18,560 bases of DNA. It comes from Porphyrobacter sp. Its GTDB lineage: Bacteria; Pseudomonadota; Alphaproteobacteria; Sphingomonadales; Sphingomonadaceae. The stretch lies in contig JAKFWB010000142.1 of assembly GCA_021732945.1 (NCBI GenBank), positions 1 to 18,560 of the forward strand. The letters are read 5' to 3'. Below are positions 1 to 7,368 of this stretch, in pieces (the first letter of the stretch is position 1; each line of letters opens with the position of its first letter). The notes under the pieces were generated by a model that was not told the origin of the DNA, made no database searches, and saw nothing but the letters and a program-made list of their open reading frames with translations. Both the position numbers and the translations under genes were made by a program.

Positions 1-2
1 AG

Positions 3-434
3 GGCATGACCGCCAAGAACGGCATCATCATGATGTCTGAGCGCGAGCGGATGCTCAACACCTCGGCCTCGTTCCTGGTCGCCGTGACCCGGATCGCGGA
101 AAATGCGACGCTTGTTACCGACAACCCTGACCGGGTCGAACGCCAGGTCGAGACCCGCTCCGGCGCCAAGACCAGCGCGCTCGAAACCGCCCGCGGGGAT
201 ACGAACGGGGACCGTCCAAATCAGCAAGAGGTCGCGGCCATGTCCGAAGACCTAAAGAAACTCGCTGAAAAGCTTGGCCCAGAGTTCGCACTGGCAGTGC
301 TCACCAACAAGGAGCGCGACATCACGCTCGAAAAATCCCTCTACCGCAGCGAACCCGGAAGGGGCTCCGGCGAGCGGGAGATGGACCGAGAGCGCCAACT
401 CGAGCGAGAGCGCGACTTCGAGCGGGGGCGCTGA
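3..434 (+). CDS. C-terminal end of a TraI/MobF-like conjugative relaxase-helicase (5' end outside window)
   Basis: The frame is open from the first bases of the window, so only the last 144 or so residues are present and no start should be assigned here. The stretch around residues 10-60 (SERERMLN, FLVAVTRI, TLVTDN, DRVERQV, KTSALE) resembles the end of the helicase part of TrwC/TraI-type relaxases, where a final RecD-like segment is followed by a KTSALE-like signature. In that family the protein nicks the plasmid at oriT and unwinds the strand for transfer. The remaining 80 residues are charged and low in complexity, with an Arg/Glu-rich end (repeated RERE-type units) typical of a disordered tail. 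A par-like module follows on the same strand after about 75 bases. The family call comes from remembered motifs only; the catalytic tyrosines and Walker motifs lie outside the window. Confidence 0.6.
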   Translation, partial: GMTAKNGIIMMSERERMLNTSASFLVAVTRIAENATLVTDNPDRVERQVETRSGAKTSALETARGDTNGDRPNQQEVAAMSEDLKKLAEKLGPEFALAVLTNKERDITLEKSLYRSEPGRGSGEREMDRERQLERERDFERGR

Positions 435-445
435 CCATGTCGACA

Positions 446-527
446 CCCACATATGACCACAATCGCACAGCCTCACATGCCCACATGTGAACATGAGGAC
501 GCATCCACATGACCACGCCTTCACATC
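446..527. repeat. CACATG/CATGTG repeat cluster upstream of parA (putative parS/operator)
   Basis: This short non-coding stretch between the relaxase gene and parA holds CACATATG (448-455), CACATG (474-479), the palindrome CACATGTG (482-489), CACATG (506-511) and CACATC (522-527). Similar motifs recur inside the 3' end of parA and after the partner gene. The 13-mer TGTGAACATGAGG at 486-498 is found again exactly at 1532-1544. Here its GAGG end also forms the likely ribosome binding site of parA. Repeat clusters bracketing a parA operon are typical of partition centromeres and of operators through which partition proteins regulate themselves. That role is inferred. Confidence 0.5.
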
Positions 528-1200
528 CCCACACCCGAACCGTTGCCATCATCAGTCAGAAGGGTGGCGCTGGAAAAACCACCCTCGCCATCCATCTCGC
601 CGCCGCTGCTACCCGTGCGGGGGGCGGGTCAGCCTTTTGATCGATACGGACCCGCAGGCCAGCGCCTCGCAATGGGCCGAGTGGCGGAAGGGCGCGCCTC
701 CCGAGGTGATCGACAGCGCCCCGCCGCGCATCCCGGCGAAGATCGCGGCAGCCGCCGCGCATGGGGCTGAGCTCATCGTGATCGACACCCCGCCACATGC
801 CGACCTTGCCGCCAGCAAGGCAGCCGAGTGTGCCGATCTGGTGTTGATCCCCTGCCGACCCAGCGCCTTCGACCTCGCGGCCATGCGGACGACGCTGCGT
901 CTGGTCGAGCTGCTGTCCCGCCCTGCTTTTGTGGTGTTTACCGCCGGGCCGCCAACTGCGCCGCACATCTATGCCGATGCCCGGGAGCTTGTGACTGGGT
1001 TTGGTGGCCAGACATGCCCGATCGTTCTGCCGGACCGCGCCGCCTATCGTCATGCGGTCGCGAGCGGACAGACCGTGTTCGAACTCGATCCTAGCGGAAA
1101 GGCGGCAAGCGAGATCGAACAGCTTCATATGTGGACATGTGAACAACTCCACATGTCCACGCGCCCACAGACCCCGGCACAGCAGAGGAAGACCGCATGA
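509..1200 (+). pseudogene. parA: ParA-family partition ATPase, frameshifted
   Basis: ParA ATPases bind DNA as ATP dimers and, with a centromere-binding partner, position plasmids before cell division. The start at 509 has a GAGGA ribosome site at 495-499. It opens a frame containing the deviant Walker A motif QKGGAGKTT, which runs into a TGA at about 628. The rest of the family signature sits in the next frame: A' motif LLIDTDPQASASQWAEW, Walker B-like LIVIDTPPHAD, and VLIPCRPSAFDLAAM. The slip falls in or next to the six-G run at 609-614; four or seven G would restore one frame of about 230 residues. The end overlaps the next gene by ATGA. The ATP-binding lysines and the DNA-binding half are therefore separated. 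Real inactivation, a sequencing error in the G run, or, less likely, programmed frameshifting could explain it. The gene is of the short ParA type (no N-terminal HTH). Confidence 0.85.
1131..1160. repeat. 11-bp perfect inverted repeat in the 3' end of parA
   Basis: GTGGACATGTG (1131-1141) and CACATGTCCAC (1150-1160) are exact reverse complements with an 8-base spacer. The left arm lies within a 17-base element (1129-1145) that recurs with one mismatch at 1523-1539, beyond the partner gene. The repeat is inside coding sequence for the ParA tail, so the protein end (HMWTCEQLHMSTRP) may be shaped by the DNA element and not the reverse. It is most likely a binding site of the same protein that reads the flanking clusters. 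Confidence 0.6.
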
Positions 1201-1457
1201 ACCGCTTTGCCAATCTTGCCGATCGCCAGCCCAAGAATGGCGCGGCGGACCAGACCGCACCGGCGTCGCCGGTCGCCCAGATCCCGACGCCGCCAAGCCG
1301 CGTGGGTCGCAAGGCGATCTCAGGTTACTTCTCGCCCGAGCTATCGCTCGCCCTTCACACCTGTGCCCGGCGAAATAGTCTCAGCCTTAAGGACCTGATG
1401 GCCGAAGCTTTCGACGACGTCCTGCGCAAGTACGGCGAGAGCCCGATCGGGCGGTAG
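1197..1457 (+). CDS. small ribbon-helix-helix-like partition partner
   Basis: This 86-residue protein starts inside the parA stop (ATGA), which implies translational coupling. It has a polar, Pro/Ala-rich N-terminal arm (residues 1-38). A compact C-terminal part follows: RKAISGYFSPELSLAL, then HTCARRNSLSLKDLMAEAFDDVLRKY. That pattern of one beta strand and two helices is what ribbon-helix-helix proteins show, with the strand near GYFSPE and the second helix near LKDLMAEAFDDVL. In short-ParA systems the gene after parA usually encodes the centromere-binding protein (ParG, ParR or similar), often with a flexible basic arm. The function is inferred from position, size and fold pattern; a stand-alone RHH repressor is the main alternative. 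Confidence 0.7.
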   Translation: MNRFANLADRQPKNGAADQTAPASPVAQIPTPPSRVGRKAISGYFSPELSLALHTCARRNSLSLKDLMAEAFDDVLRKYGESPIGR

Positions 1458-1489
1458 TCGATCCCAAAGCCGGGAGGGGAGAAAGGGGG

Positions 1490-1544
1490 GATGTGGCGAT
1501 GTGAGCGTGTGCAGTTGTGCGCATGTGGACGTGTGAACATGAGG
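1490..1544. repeat. GATGTG/CATGTG repeat cluster downstream of the partition genes
   Basis: GATGTG occurs at 1490-1495 and 1498-1503, GTGTG runs at 1507-1511 and 1531-1535, and CATGTG at 1522-1527. The 17-base element at 1523-1539 matches 1129-1145 at 16 of 17 positions. The 13-mer at 1532-1544 matches 486-498 exactly. The cluster is in the opposite orientation sense (GTG-rich) to much of the upstream one (CAC-rich). It is likely part of the same cis-acting array, and it could also regulate the gene at 1597. Confidence 0.5.
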
Positions 1545-1596
1545 GCAGTGCCACCGCACTCGAGCCGCCGAAGACCTTCAACAACAGGAGAAACCG

Positions 1597-1845
1597 ATGC
1601 GATTGTTTCAATGGCTGGCCGATCTGTTCGCAGGATCAAGCGACCCGCCGCGGCACTCCTCTGACGAGGGCGTCTACATAAACCCTGCCACCGGGCTCCC
1701 CATGACCGGACCGGGACTCGGCGGCGTAGATGTCGGCGGCAATCCCTTCGGCCAGGTTCTGGATCGCTGGGACGACCACCATGTCCAGCACAGCCATGAT
1801 CATCATGCGGCGGGTTTGCCCGGCAGCGGGTTCGACCCTTGGTAG
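1597..1845 (+). CDS. small His-rich conserved-looking protein of unknown function
   Basis: This 82-residue protein has a good ribosome site (AGGAG at 1586-1590, six bases before ATG). The N-terminus (MRLFQWLADLFAG) is amphipathic and could touch the membrane, but no clear signal peptide is seen. A central NPATGLPMTG...GGVDVGGNPFG segment (residues 29-52) is the kind of motif I remember from small hypothetical proteins on proteobacterial plasmids and integrative elements. A histidine-rich stretch follows (H61, H62, H65, H67, H69, H70 with nearby Asp), suggesting metal binding. I do not know its function. It stands alone between the partition module and the membrane-protein gene. Confidence 0.65.
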   Translation: MRLFQWLADLFAGSSDPPRHSSDEGVYINPATGLPMTGPGLGGVDVGGNPFGQVLDRWDDHHVQHSHDHHAAGLPGSGFDPW

Positions 1846-1992
1846 ATGCTTCCGCGCTGATTGGTGGCTCGAGGCGGACGAAGCCTTAGCCATCGGTGTC
1901 AGAAGTGAATTCTAGCAAACGGATCAATCCTCACTTTCCCATGACCGGGGACCGTTGGCACTTGTCCGAGTCGTGTTTTCGAAAGGCCCATT

Positions 1993-2547
1993 ATGACCAC
2001 TAACCAGCGCACCGCGTCCGGCCTGCCCTTCATCGCGCGTCCGGCGGCTACCGTGATCGAGCGGATCGCATTTTCCGTTATCCGCCATTGGCGCTGGACC
2101 GGCATTGTCGTGTCCAGCATGCTCACTGCCGGCTTGATGTTGTTGTCGATCACGCTGGCAGCAGGGCTTCACGCAGAAGAGTCCATCCGCTCCGGTACCA
2201 TCGGTTTCCTGTTCGCGATCCTGCTTGTCGGGGTGCCTGTCTGGCACGTATCTCGCCTTGAGCTGCGCGCCGCCCCAGCATGGATGATCCGTGCGGCACT
2301 GGCCACCGCCACCGACAACGAGCGCGCCTTCCTGTTTGAGCGCCTCCTGCAACTCGCCACGTCAGAATGGCGTCACGACCCGATAACAACCGGGGCGTTG
2401 TTCGATCTATACAGGGAAGCGCGATTTGGGCTTGGTGATGACGCGAGCAAGATGAGCAGTCGACTGATGGCTGAGCGCAGCGAGCAGGTTAACGTTCTGC
2501 GCAATCTGATGGACTTCGCCGAAGAGATATCTGGTAAACACACATAA
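1993..2547 (+). CDS. two-helix membrane protein of unknown function
   Basis: The predicted protein has 184 residues. Two hydrophobic segments, about residues 37-60 (IVVSSMLTAGLMLLSITLAAGL) and 69-87 (TIGFLFAILLVGVPVWHV), form a hairpin in the inner membrane. A Pro/Arg-containing N-terminal tail and a soluble C-terminal half of about 95 residues (ERAFLFERLLQLA..., DLYREARFGLG...) that looks helical flank them. I recognise no family. A 147-base gap with no clear promoter separates it from the gene upstream. It converges on the big helicase gene with only 28 bases between the stop codons and no obvious terminator there. The preceding bases lack a strong Shine-Dalgarno, so the start is less certain than the frame. 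Confidence 0.6.
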   Translation: MTTNQRTASGLPFIARPAATVIERIAFSVIRHWRWTGIVVSSMLTAGLMLLSITLAAGLHAEESIRSGTIGFLFAILLVGVPVWHVSRLELRAAPAWMIRAALATATDNERAFLFERLLQLATSEWRHDPITTGALFDLYREARFGLGDDASKMSSRLMAERSEQVNVLRNLMDFAEEISGKHT

Positions 2548-2575
2548 CGCGCCACCTATCGCAAGAAGCTTTATC

Positions 2576-5500
2576 TCACTGTAAGGCCTCTGATATTCTG
2601 GCCTTGAGGTCGGATCCCACGCGCCTGTAGCCCAACATTCGCGCGGCAGCTCGGATCAAATCCTCATCATCGGCACCCGCGTTATCGTCCTGAGCGATCG
2701 TCAATGCGGCCCGAATTTCAAGAATGGAAATCGAGGAAGCCTTGAGCGTCGCTCCGGACTCATTGGATCGATCACGGACGGGAGGCACATTAAGTTGTTC
2801 ATCCGTCACGTAGAATCCGTCAATGACCGCTATTGCGTTCCGACTGACCAGCGATCCAAGAGCCCGCAACGTAACCTTTAGAATCCGGTTGCCAGCGCGT
2901 TCTCGGCCAAAGCACGCGGAAATCCTGCGCGCCACCTCTTCAGCGTTGATCGGACCCTCATGCTCGACGATCTTCTGGGCCAGAAGCTGGAGCTCCGACA
3001 TCGGTGCCTCATGGGGTTCGAATGGCGACCGGACCGGGAAGTGAGCCCTGGAATAGGCGGGCATCTGCCGCTCGACGATCTCCGGCAGCGGTTGGGGCTC
3101 GGTGATCGGGGGCCTTGCTGGCGCTGCCGGAACCGCCGGTTCCTTCACGGGCAGATTGCCACGGCGCTCGGCTTCCCGGGCGTGCTCTAAGGCGTCTCGC
3201 AGGCGCGCTATTTCGCGATTGCGGTTGTAGAACCAGTCGGTGCTCCAGATTCGATGGAAGCGCCAACCGAGGTTTTCGAGCACACCTTGCCGCAGGCGAT
3301 CCCGCTCGCGGGCCCACAGAGCGGAATGGTAGGTTGCACCATCGCACTCCACCGCGAGAATGTAGCTGCCCGTCCGGTCGGGATGACGCACCCCGATATC
3401 GATCCTGAAGCCCACGGAGCCAACCTGCGGATCGGCTAGAAATCCGAACGAACGAATCGTGTCAGCGACATCTTCCTCGAACGGCGAATCCGCATCATCG
3501 CCGGTGGGGAAGTGCTCGACGATCTGGCGGGTCTTGGCGAATTCGAGGAAGCGTTTGAGCACGCGCGGCCCTTCGCGGGAGGACCGGCTCACATCGAGAT
3601 CACCCGGATCGAACGACGCGAAGACCTCGCAGCGCAGTCGTGCGCGGGTGAAAAGCACGTTGAGCCGCCTTTCACCGCCTTCGAGATTTACCGGTCCAAA
3701 GCTAGCTCCGATCATCCGACCGCCAGGCTGAGTTGGACCGTAGCCGACGCTGATGAAGATCACATCGCGCTCATCGCCTTGAACGTTCTCGATATTCTTG
3801 ACGAACACGTCTTCTGCGCCGCCCTCGCGCAGGAATTCGTCTAGCACCTTGTCGTCGCGTCTGGCGTTTTCGAGCAGCAAGTTAATGGTGTGCTTCTGAG
3901 CGACGGAGAAGGTGACGATGCCCAGGCTTTGCTTCGGCATGGTGCGCGCATGCTTCGCCACGGCGCGGACGAGAGCTTCGCCTTCGAGCCGGTTGTCACG
4001 CCGCCCGCCTTTGTCATAGGCACCGTCCACCTTGGTGAAGGTGAGGCCAAAGGTTGGATCCCTCTCGAGCGGCGATGGAGGGAGAATGAGCCTGTCGGAG
4101 TAAAACTCCCGGTTCGAAACCCTGATGAGCGAGGGATCGCGCGATCGGTAATGCCATTCCAGCATTCGTGGCGGCAGGCCGCGGGCCTCGCAAAGAGTGA
4201 GGATGCTCTCCAATTCGGCCACTTGCGCGGCGCCACCAAGGAGGTCTTCCTCAGTCTCCGTGGCATCGTCATCGCTCTGGAGATCTTCATCACCATCGCC
4301 GCTGGTCAGGCGGTCGAAGAACGATGTCGGCGGGAGCTGCTTCTGGTCACCGACGACAACAACTTGTCGCGCACGCGCGATTGCGCCCAGCGCATCTTCG
4401 GGACGCACTTGGCTGGCTTCGTCGATAAGGAGAAGATCGAAGGAGTGTGTGCCGGGCGTCAGATACTGCGCCACCGAAATGGGGCTCATGAGCAGGACCG
4501 GCTTGATCCGCTGGATCGCAGTGGGGGCTTCCGAAAAGAGGCGGCGCAAAGCCTTGTGCCCACGCTTCTTGCCCATCTCACCTCTGATAATTTTCATCTC
4601 ACCGAGGGCACCGCGGGGCAGTTGGGAAAGGTGAGCAGCGACGATGCCGGTGACGTTGTCATGCAGGTGCTGCTTTTCGAGCCGCGAGAATTGGGCAACG
4701 AGCGCATGACGATCAACGTTGGCCAGATCGGCTAGTGCCGGGTTCGAGGCCAAGGCGCGTCGCCAAATCGCTTCGGCCCGTGCGAACCTCAGCTCAATTG
4801 TCGCGCTCTCGACATTCATTTCGCCATTGGCGAGCCGACCGGCAAGCGTGTCAATTCCCTCCGAATCCGCGACCTTTCGCGCCGCGACCAATTCGGCCCA
4901 AGCCGGATACCGGTCGACCGCGCCGGCCATTTCGGTGAGCGCTTCAATGATCAGAGGCAGGTCTGCCTCGCGCCATCCGTCCGGGAAACGATCGTCGCCG
5001 AGGTCAAGGAGAGTGCGAAGCTCACCCAAGGATTTCCAAGCTTGCTCACCCGACGCTTGAATTCTCTCGATCAGGCCAACCCGCTCACTTGCCCATGCGG
5101 CCGTAACGAGATCGTAAGTTTCAGCTTCGATATCAGTGTTGGCTGCACTTACGCGATCTGCCCAGTCGCATACAGACGCGAGAGTGTTCCAATCAGTGCG
5201 TTCGCCGCGCCAATCTTCGCCGACCGCCGCTTGGCAGAACGGTTCGTCCATCGCCCATTCACCGCGCAACCGTGCGATTTCCAGGAGCCGGTCGACATAG
5301 TCGAGGCGGTCATCAGCGCTACCCGGAAGGGCAGTTTTCAGAAGCCCCGCCAACTCGCGAGAAGCCGCACGGTAAGCGCCACCCCACCGGGAGAAAAATG
5401 AAAGAGTCCCAGCGGCCAGTGGACCGCGCAAATGAGTGACATCGCTGGAAAATGCATGATCCAGAAACAGGTCGCGGTCAGCGTCGCGCGCTTCGTGCCA

Positions 5501-7258
5501 CTGCTTTCCAAGCGCGAGAGTGGCCTTCAGCCTACGGCGGTCTGCACAGCGCAGCATTTTCTGGGCTAACCCCGCCTGCGACTGCTCAAGGCCATCCAAA
5601 GCTCGAAGCAGCTCGACCATCGAGTCTGCGAGATCGAACCAGCCACCATCAGCCAATCCCACCACATCGAGCGCAGCATCCGTCGCCACATTGAAGTTGG
5701 AGACGTCGTCGCGAGCGCTCTCAATCAGTGGTCTCAAACGCGCCTGGTCGACAGGTTGCAAAGATGTGTTGCAGACCCCGCGAAGTGGGTGGACGGCGGG
5801 ATCGCCCGTGGCTTCAATCGCCGCGCCATACCGCATCAGCGCCGTTACTGCTCGGTGTTCATCCCCGCGATCCATGGATGACAGGTTGGGGCTGGCAAAG
5901 GTTGGCGGCTGCGCACCGAGACCGATATATCGGGCCTGTCTGCTCAGCATGCGAAAGGCTGTTTCCCCAGTTTCACCGACCGGTGCATGGAGAGCCTGAG
6001 CAATTGCGTTGAGCTCATCCCGGGTTTTGCGAAGAGAATCCGGCTGTTCTGGCTTGGTGGGGATAGCGTCCCCAGCATTCAGCGTCCGCTTAAGTTCCTC
6101 TAGCACTTGGCGTTTATTGGCCGTGCGAGAGTGGAGTTCGAGGCAGATATCGGCAAGCCCGACTTTCACCAAACGGTCGTGCACCACCTCCAGAGCTGCC
6201 ATTTTCTCGGCAACAAAGAGTACGGACTTCCCCTCTTTCGCTGCTGCCGCAATGATGTTGGCGATCGTCTGGCTCTTCCCCGTTCCTGGCGGACCTTGAA
6301 CGACAAGGTTTTTTCCGCAGCGGGCTTCCTCGATCACCTTGGCCTGACTCGCGTCAGCATCGACCACGTGGCAGATATTCTCGGGCGGCAGAACGGCGTC
6401 TAGGCTCTCGCCGTCACCAAACACGGCTTGATCTTCGCCGAAGCCCTCGTACAAAAGGCCGCGAACTAGGTCATGATTCTCCAGATTGCCATCGGGCCAT
6501 GCGTCTAAATCAAGGTCGCGATACATCAGCAGCTTGGAGAACGAGAAAAAGCCAAGCTGCATCCCATCGCGGTCGATCGACCAGCGCGCACGCTTACCTA
6601 CGATCGCCTCTACTTGGTCGAAGTAGTCAGAAGGTAGCCAATCTTCTTCGATCTCAAGGTCTGGGAGAACCAGACCAAAATCATCCTGCCAGCGCTGCTG
6701 GAGAGGCAGGTTGGTCATCAGATCGTCCGGGCGCATGCGGAGATCATATGTCGACGTGCGCTGGTTGCGGACCAACTCAACCGGGAGCAACACAAGCGGC
6801 GCTTCCCGGCGCACATCAGATTTCTCATCCTCGAACCAGGTAACGAAGCCGAGCGCCAGATAGAGGATGTTTACGCCCTGCTCCTCCTCGGCGGTTCGGG
6901 CATCCCGGGCAATCTTCAGCAGCTTTTTCGCCAGCGCGTCCGGACCCAGCAGCGTGTCCAGCTGATTGTCGGTGTATCGACTTTCGTCTGCGCCACCGCT
7001 GCCCAACTCCTCGGTGGCCGACAGCAAGATTTCGCCTTGCTGGTGGCGATCTTTACCGAGTGGACGGAACCGCATGGTTCGTCCCCCTGAGAGCATCTCA
7101 TAAACATCGTCCGAGCGTTCATCTGCGATGCTGACAACGGCACCGCGGATATTCGTCCGGTTCACGTGAACAAGACGATTTCGCGTGCCAGTCTCCACCA
7201 ACCGTCGGCGCGTTTCATCAAACAGTTTCCGGACCTGTGAGTTGGCAGTGGCGTTCAA
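2576..7258 (-). CDS. DUF4011 - SF1 helicase - Vsr/DUF559-like nuclease - DUF3320 giant protein
   Basis: This protein of about 1560 residues combines an SF1 (Upf1/COG1112-like) helicase with a nuclease. Numbering is from the TTG at 7258. A DUF4011-like N-terminus contains RRRLVETGTRNRLVHVNR (about 18-35). The helicase has a Q-motif-like DASQ (302-305), Walker A GPPGTGKS (322-329), FVAEKMAALEVV (about 348-359), Walker B LLIDEAS with DEAS near 946, GDQKQLPP, WHYRSRDPSLI, VQGDERDVIFIS (about 1158) and NVLFTRAR (about 1198). At 1258-1360 is a Vsr/DUF559-like nuclease with D1287, E1304, D1306 and H1311 (FRIDIG...ECDGATYH) and the GWRFHRIWS strand. A DUF3320-like helical part lies near 1424-1470. 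Proteins of this architecture are found in defence islands and are thought to attack invading DNA. TTG at 7258 is preferred because AGGAG lies seven bases upstream; an in-frame TTG at 7288 lacks a ribosome site. All catalytic motifs appear intact. Confidence 0.9.
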   Translation of the reverse strand: MNATANSQVRKLFDETRRRLVETGTRNRLVHVNRTNIRGAVVSIADERSDDVYEMLSGGRTMRFRPLGKDRHQQGEILLSATEELGSGGADESRYTDNQLDTLLGPDALAKKLLKIARDARTAEEEQGVNILYLALGFVTWFEDEKSDVRREAPLVLLPVELVRNQRTSTYDLRMRPDDLMTNLPLQQRWQDDFGLVLPDLEIEEDWLPSDYFDQVEAIVGKRARWSIDRDGMQLGFFSFSKLLMYRDLDLDAWPDGNLENHDLVRGLLYEGFGEDQAVFGDGESLDAVLPPENICHVVDADASQAKVIEEARCGKNLVVQGPPGTGKSQTIANIIAAAAKEGKSVLFVAEKMAALEVVHDRLVKVGLADICLELHSRTANKRQVLEELKRTLNAGDAIPTKPEQPDSLRKTRDELNAIAQALHAPVGETGETAFRMLSRQARYIGLGAQPPTFASPNLSSMDRGDEHRAVTALMRYGAAIEATGDPAVHPLRGVCNTSLQPVDQARLRPLIESARDDVSNFNVATDAALDVVGLADGGWFDLADSMVELLRALDGLEQSQAGLAQKMLRCADRRRLKATLALGKQWHEARDADRDLFLDHAFSSDVTHLRGPLAAGTLSFFSRWGGAYRAASRELAGLLKTALPGSADDRLDYVDRLLEIARLRGEWAMDEPFCQAAVGEDWRGERTDWNTLASVCDWADRVSAANTDIEAETYDLVTAAWASERVGLIERIQASGEQAWKSLGELRTLLDLGDDRFPDGWREADLPLIIEALTEMAGAVDRYPAWAELVAARKVADSEGIDTLAGRLANGEMNVESATIELRFARAEAIWRRALASNPALADLANVDRHALVAQFSRLEKQHLHDNVTGIVAAHLSQLPRGALGEMKIIRGEMGKKRGHKALRRLFSEAPTAIQRIKPVLLMSPISVAQYLTPGTHSFDLLLIDEASQVRPEDALGAIARARQVVVVGDQKQLPPTSFFDRLTSGDGDEDLQSDDDATETEEDLLGGAAQVAELESILTLCEARGLPPRMLEWHYRSRDPSLIRVSNREFYSDRLILPPSPLERDPTFGLTFTKVDGAYDKGGRRDNRLEGEALVRAVAKHARTMPKQSLGIVTFSVAQKHTINLLLENARRDDKVLDEFLREGGAEDVFVKNIENVQGDERDVIFISVGYGPTQPGGRMIGASFGPVNLEGGERRLNVLFTRARLRCEVFASFDPGDLDVSRSSREGPRVLKRFLEFAKTRQIVEHFPTGDDADSPFEEDVADTIRSFGFLADPQVGSVGFRIDIGVRHPDRTGSYILAVECDGATYHSALWARERDRLRQGVLENLGWRFHRIWSTDWFYNRNREIARLRDALEHAREAERRGNLPVKEPAVPAAPARPPITEPQPLPEIVERQMPAYSRAHFPVRSPFEPHEAPMSELQLLAQKIVEHEGPINAEEVARRISACFGRERAGNRILKVTLRALGSLVSRNAIAVIDGFYVTDEQLNVPPVRDRSNESGATLKASSISILEIRAALTIAQDDNAGADDEDLIRAAARMLGYRRVGSDLKARISEALQ

Positions 7259-7264
7259 GGTGAA

Positions 7265-7270
7265 ACTCCT
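7265..7270 (-). promoter_or_regulatory. Shine-Dalgarno deciding a TTG start for the giant helicase-nuclease
   Basis: On the minus strand AGGAG(T) is followed by seven bases and then TTG at 7258-7256. The other candidate start, TTG at 7288, has only A/T-rich sequence before it. The choice shortens the protein by ten residues. Confidence 0.6.
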
Positions 7271-7290
7271 CGGATACAACGAATCCAATG

Positions 7291-7320
7291 ATATTATTGA
7301 GTGTTAGCCTGCTGATGCAA
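7291..7320 (-). promoter_or_regulatory. candidate promoter of the giant helicase-nuclease gene
   Basis: On the minus strand TTGCAT (7320-7315) and TAATAT (7296-7291) are separated by 18 bases. Each matches four of six consensus positions of a housekeeping promoter. Transcription would start near 7284, downstream of the TTG at 7288 and upstream of the ribosome site at 7270, which agrees with the 7258 start. It would let this gene be expressed separately from the three genes before it. Prediction by eye only. Confidence 0.3.
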
Positions 7321-7368
7321 TGTCGGGCGTAACAGATGTGCGCCTTTGGCAACTGATCCGCGCCAAGA

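Noticed and set aside
487..508. Earlier ATG codons (487 and 493) as the start of the ParA protein
   Set aside because: They open the frame of the second half only and bypass the Walker A motif; ATG 509 has a GAGGA ribosome site and leads directly into it.
556..1296. 246-residue open frame on the minus strand across parA
   Set aside because: It lies opposite clear ParA motifs and shows only Arg/Gly-rich low-complexity sequence.
1441..1452. GCCCGATCGGGC palindrome at the end of the small partner gene
   Set aside because: It is a continuous palindrome with no loop, within codons, and is a common arrangement in GC-rich DNA.
2583..2605. AAGGCC...GGCCTT inverted repeat as a terminator
   Set aside because: The stem has only six pairs around an 11-base loop, lies inside the end of the giant gene, and is not followed by a T run.
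3890..4735. 281-residue open frame on the plus strand opposite the giant helicase gene
   Set aside because: It is a by-product of the GC-rich codon pattern on the other strand, which carries clear helicase motifs there; its own translation has no recognisable motif.
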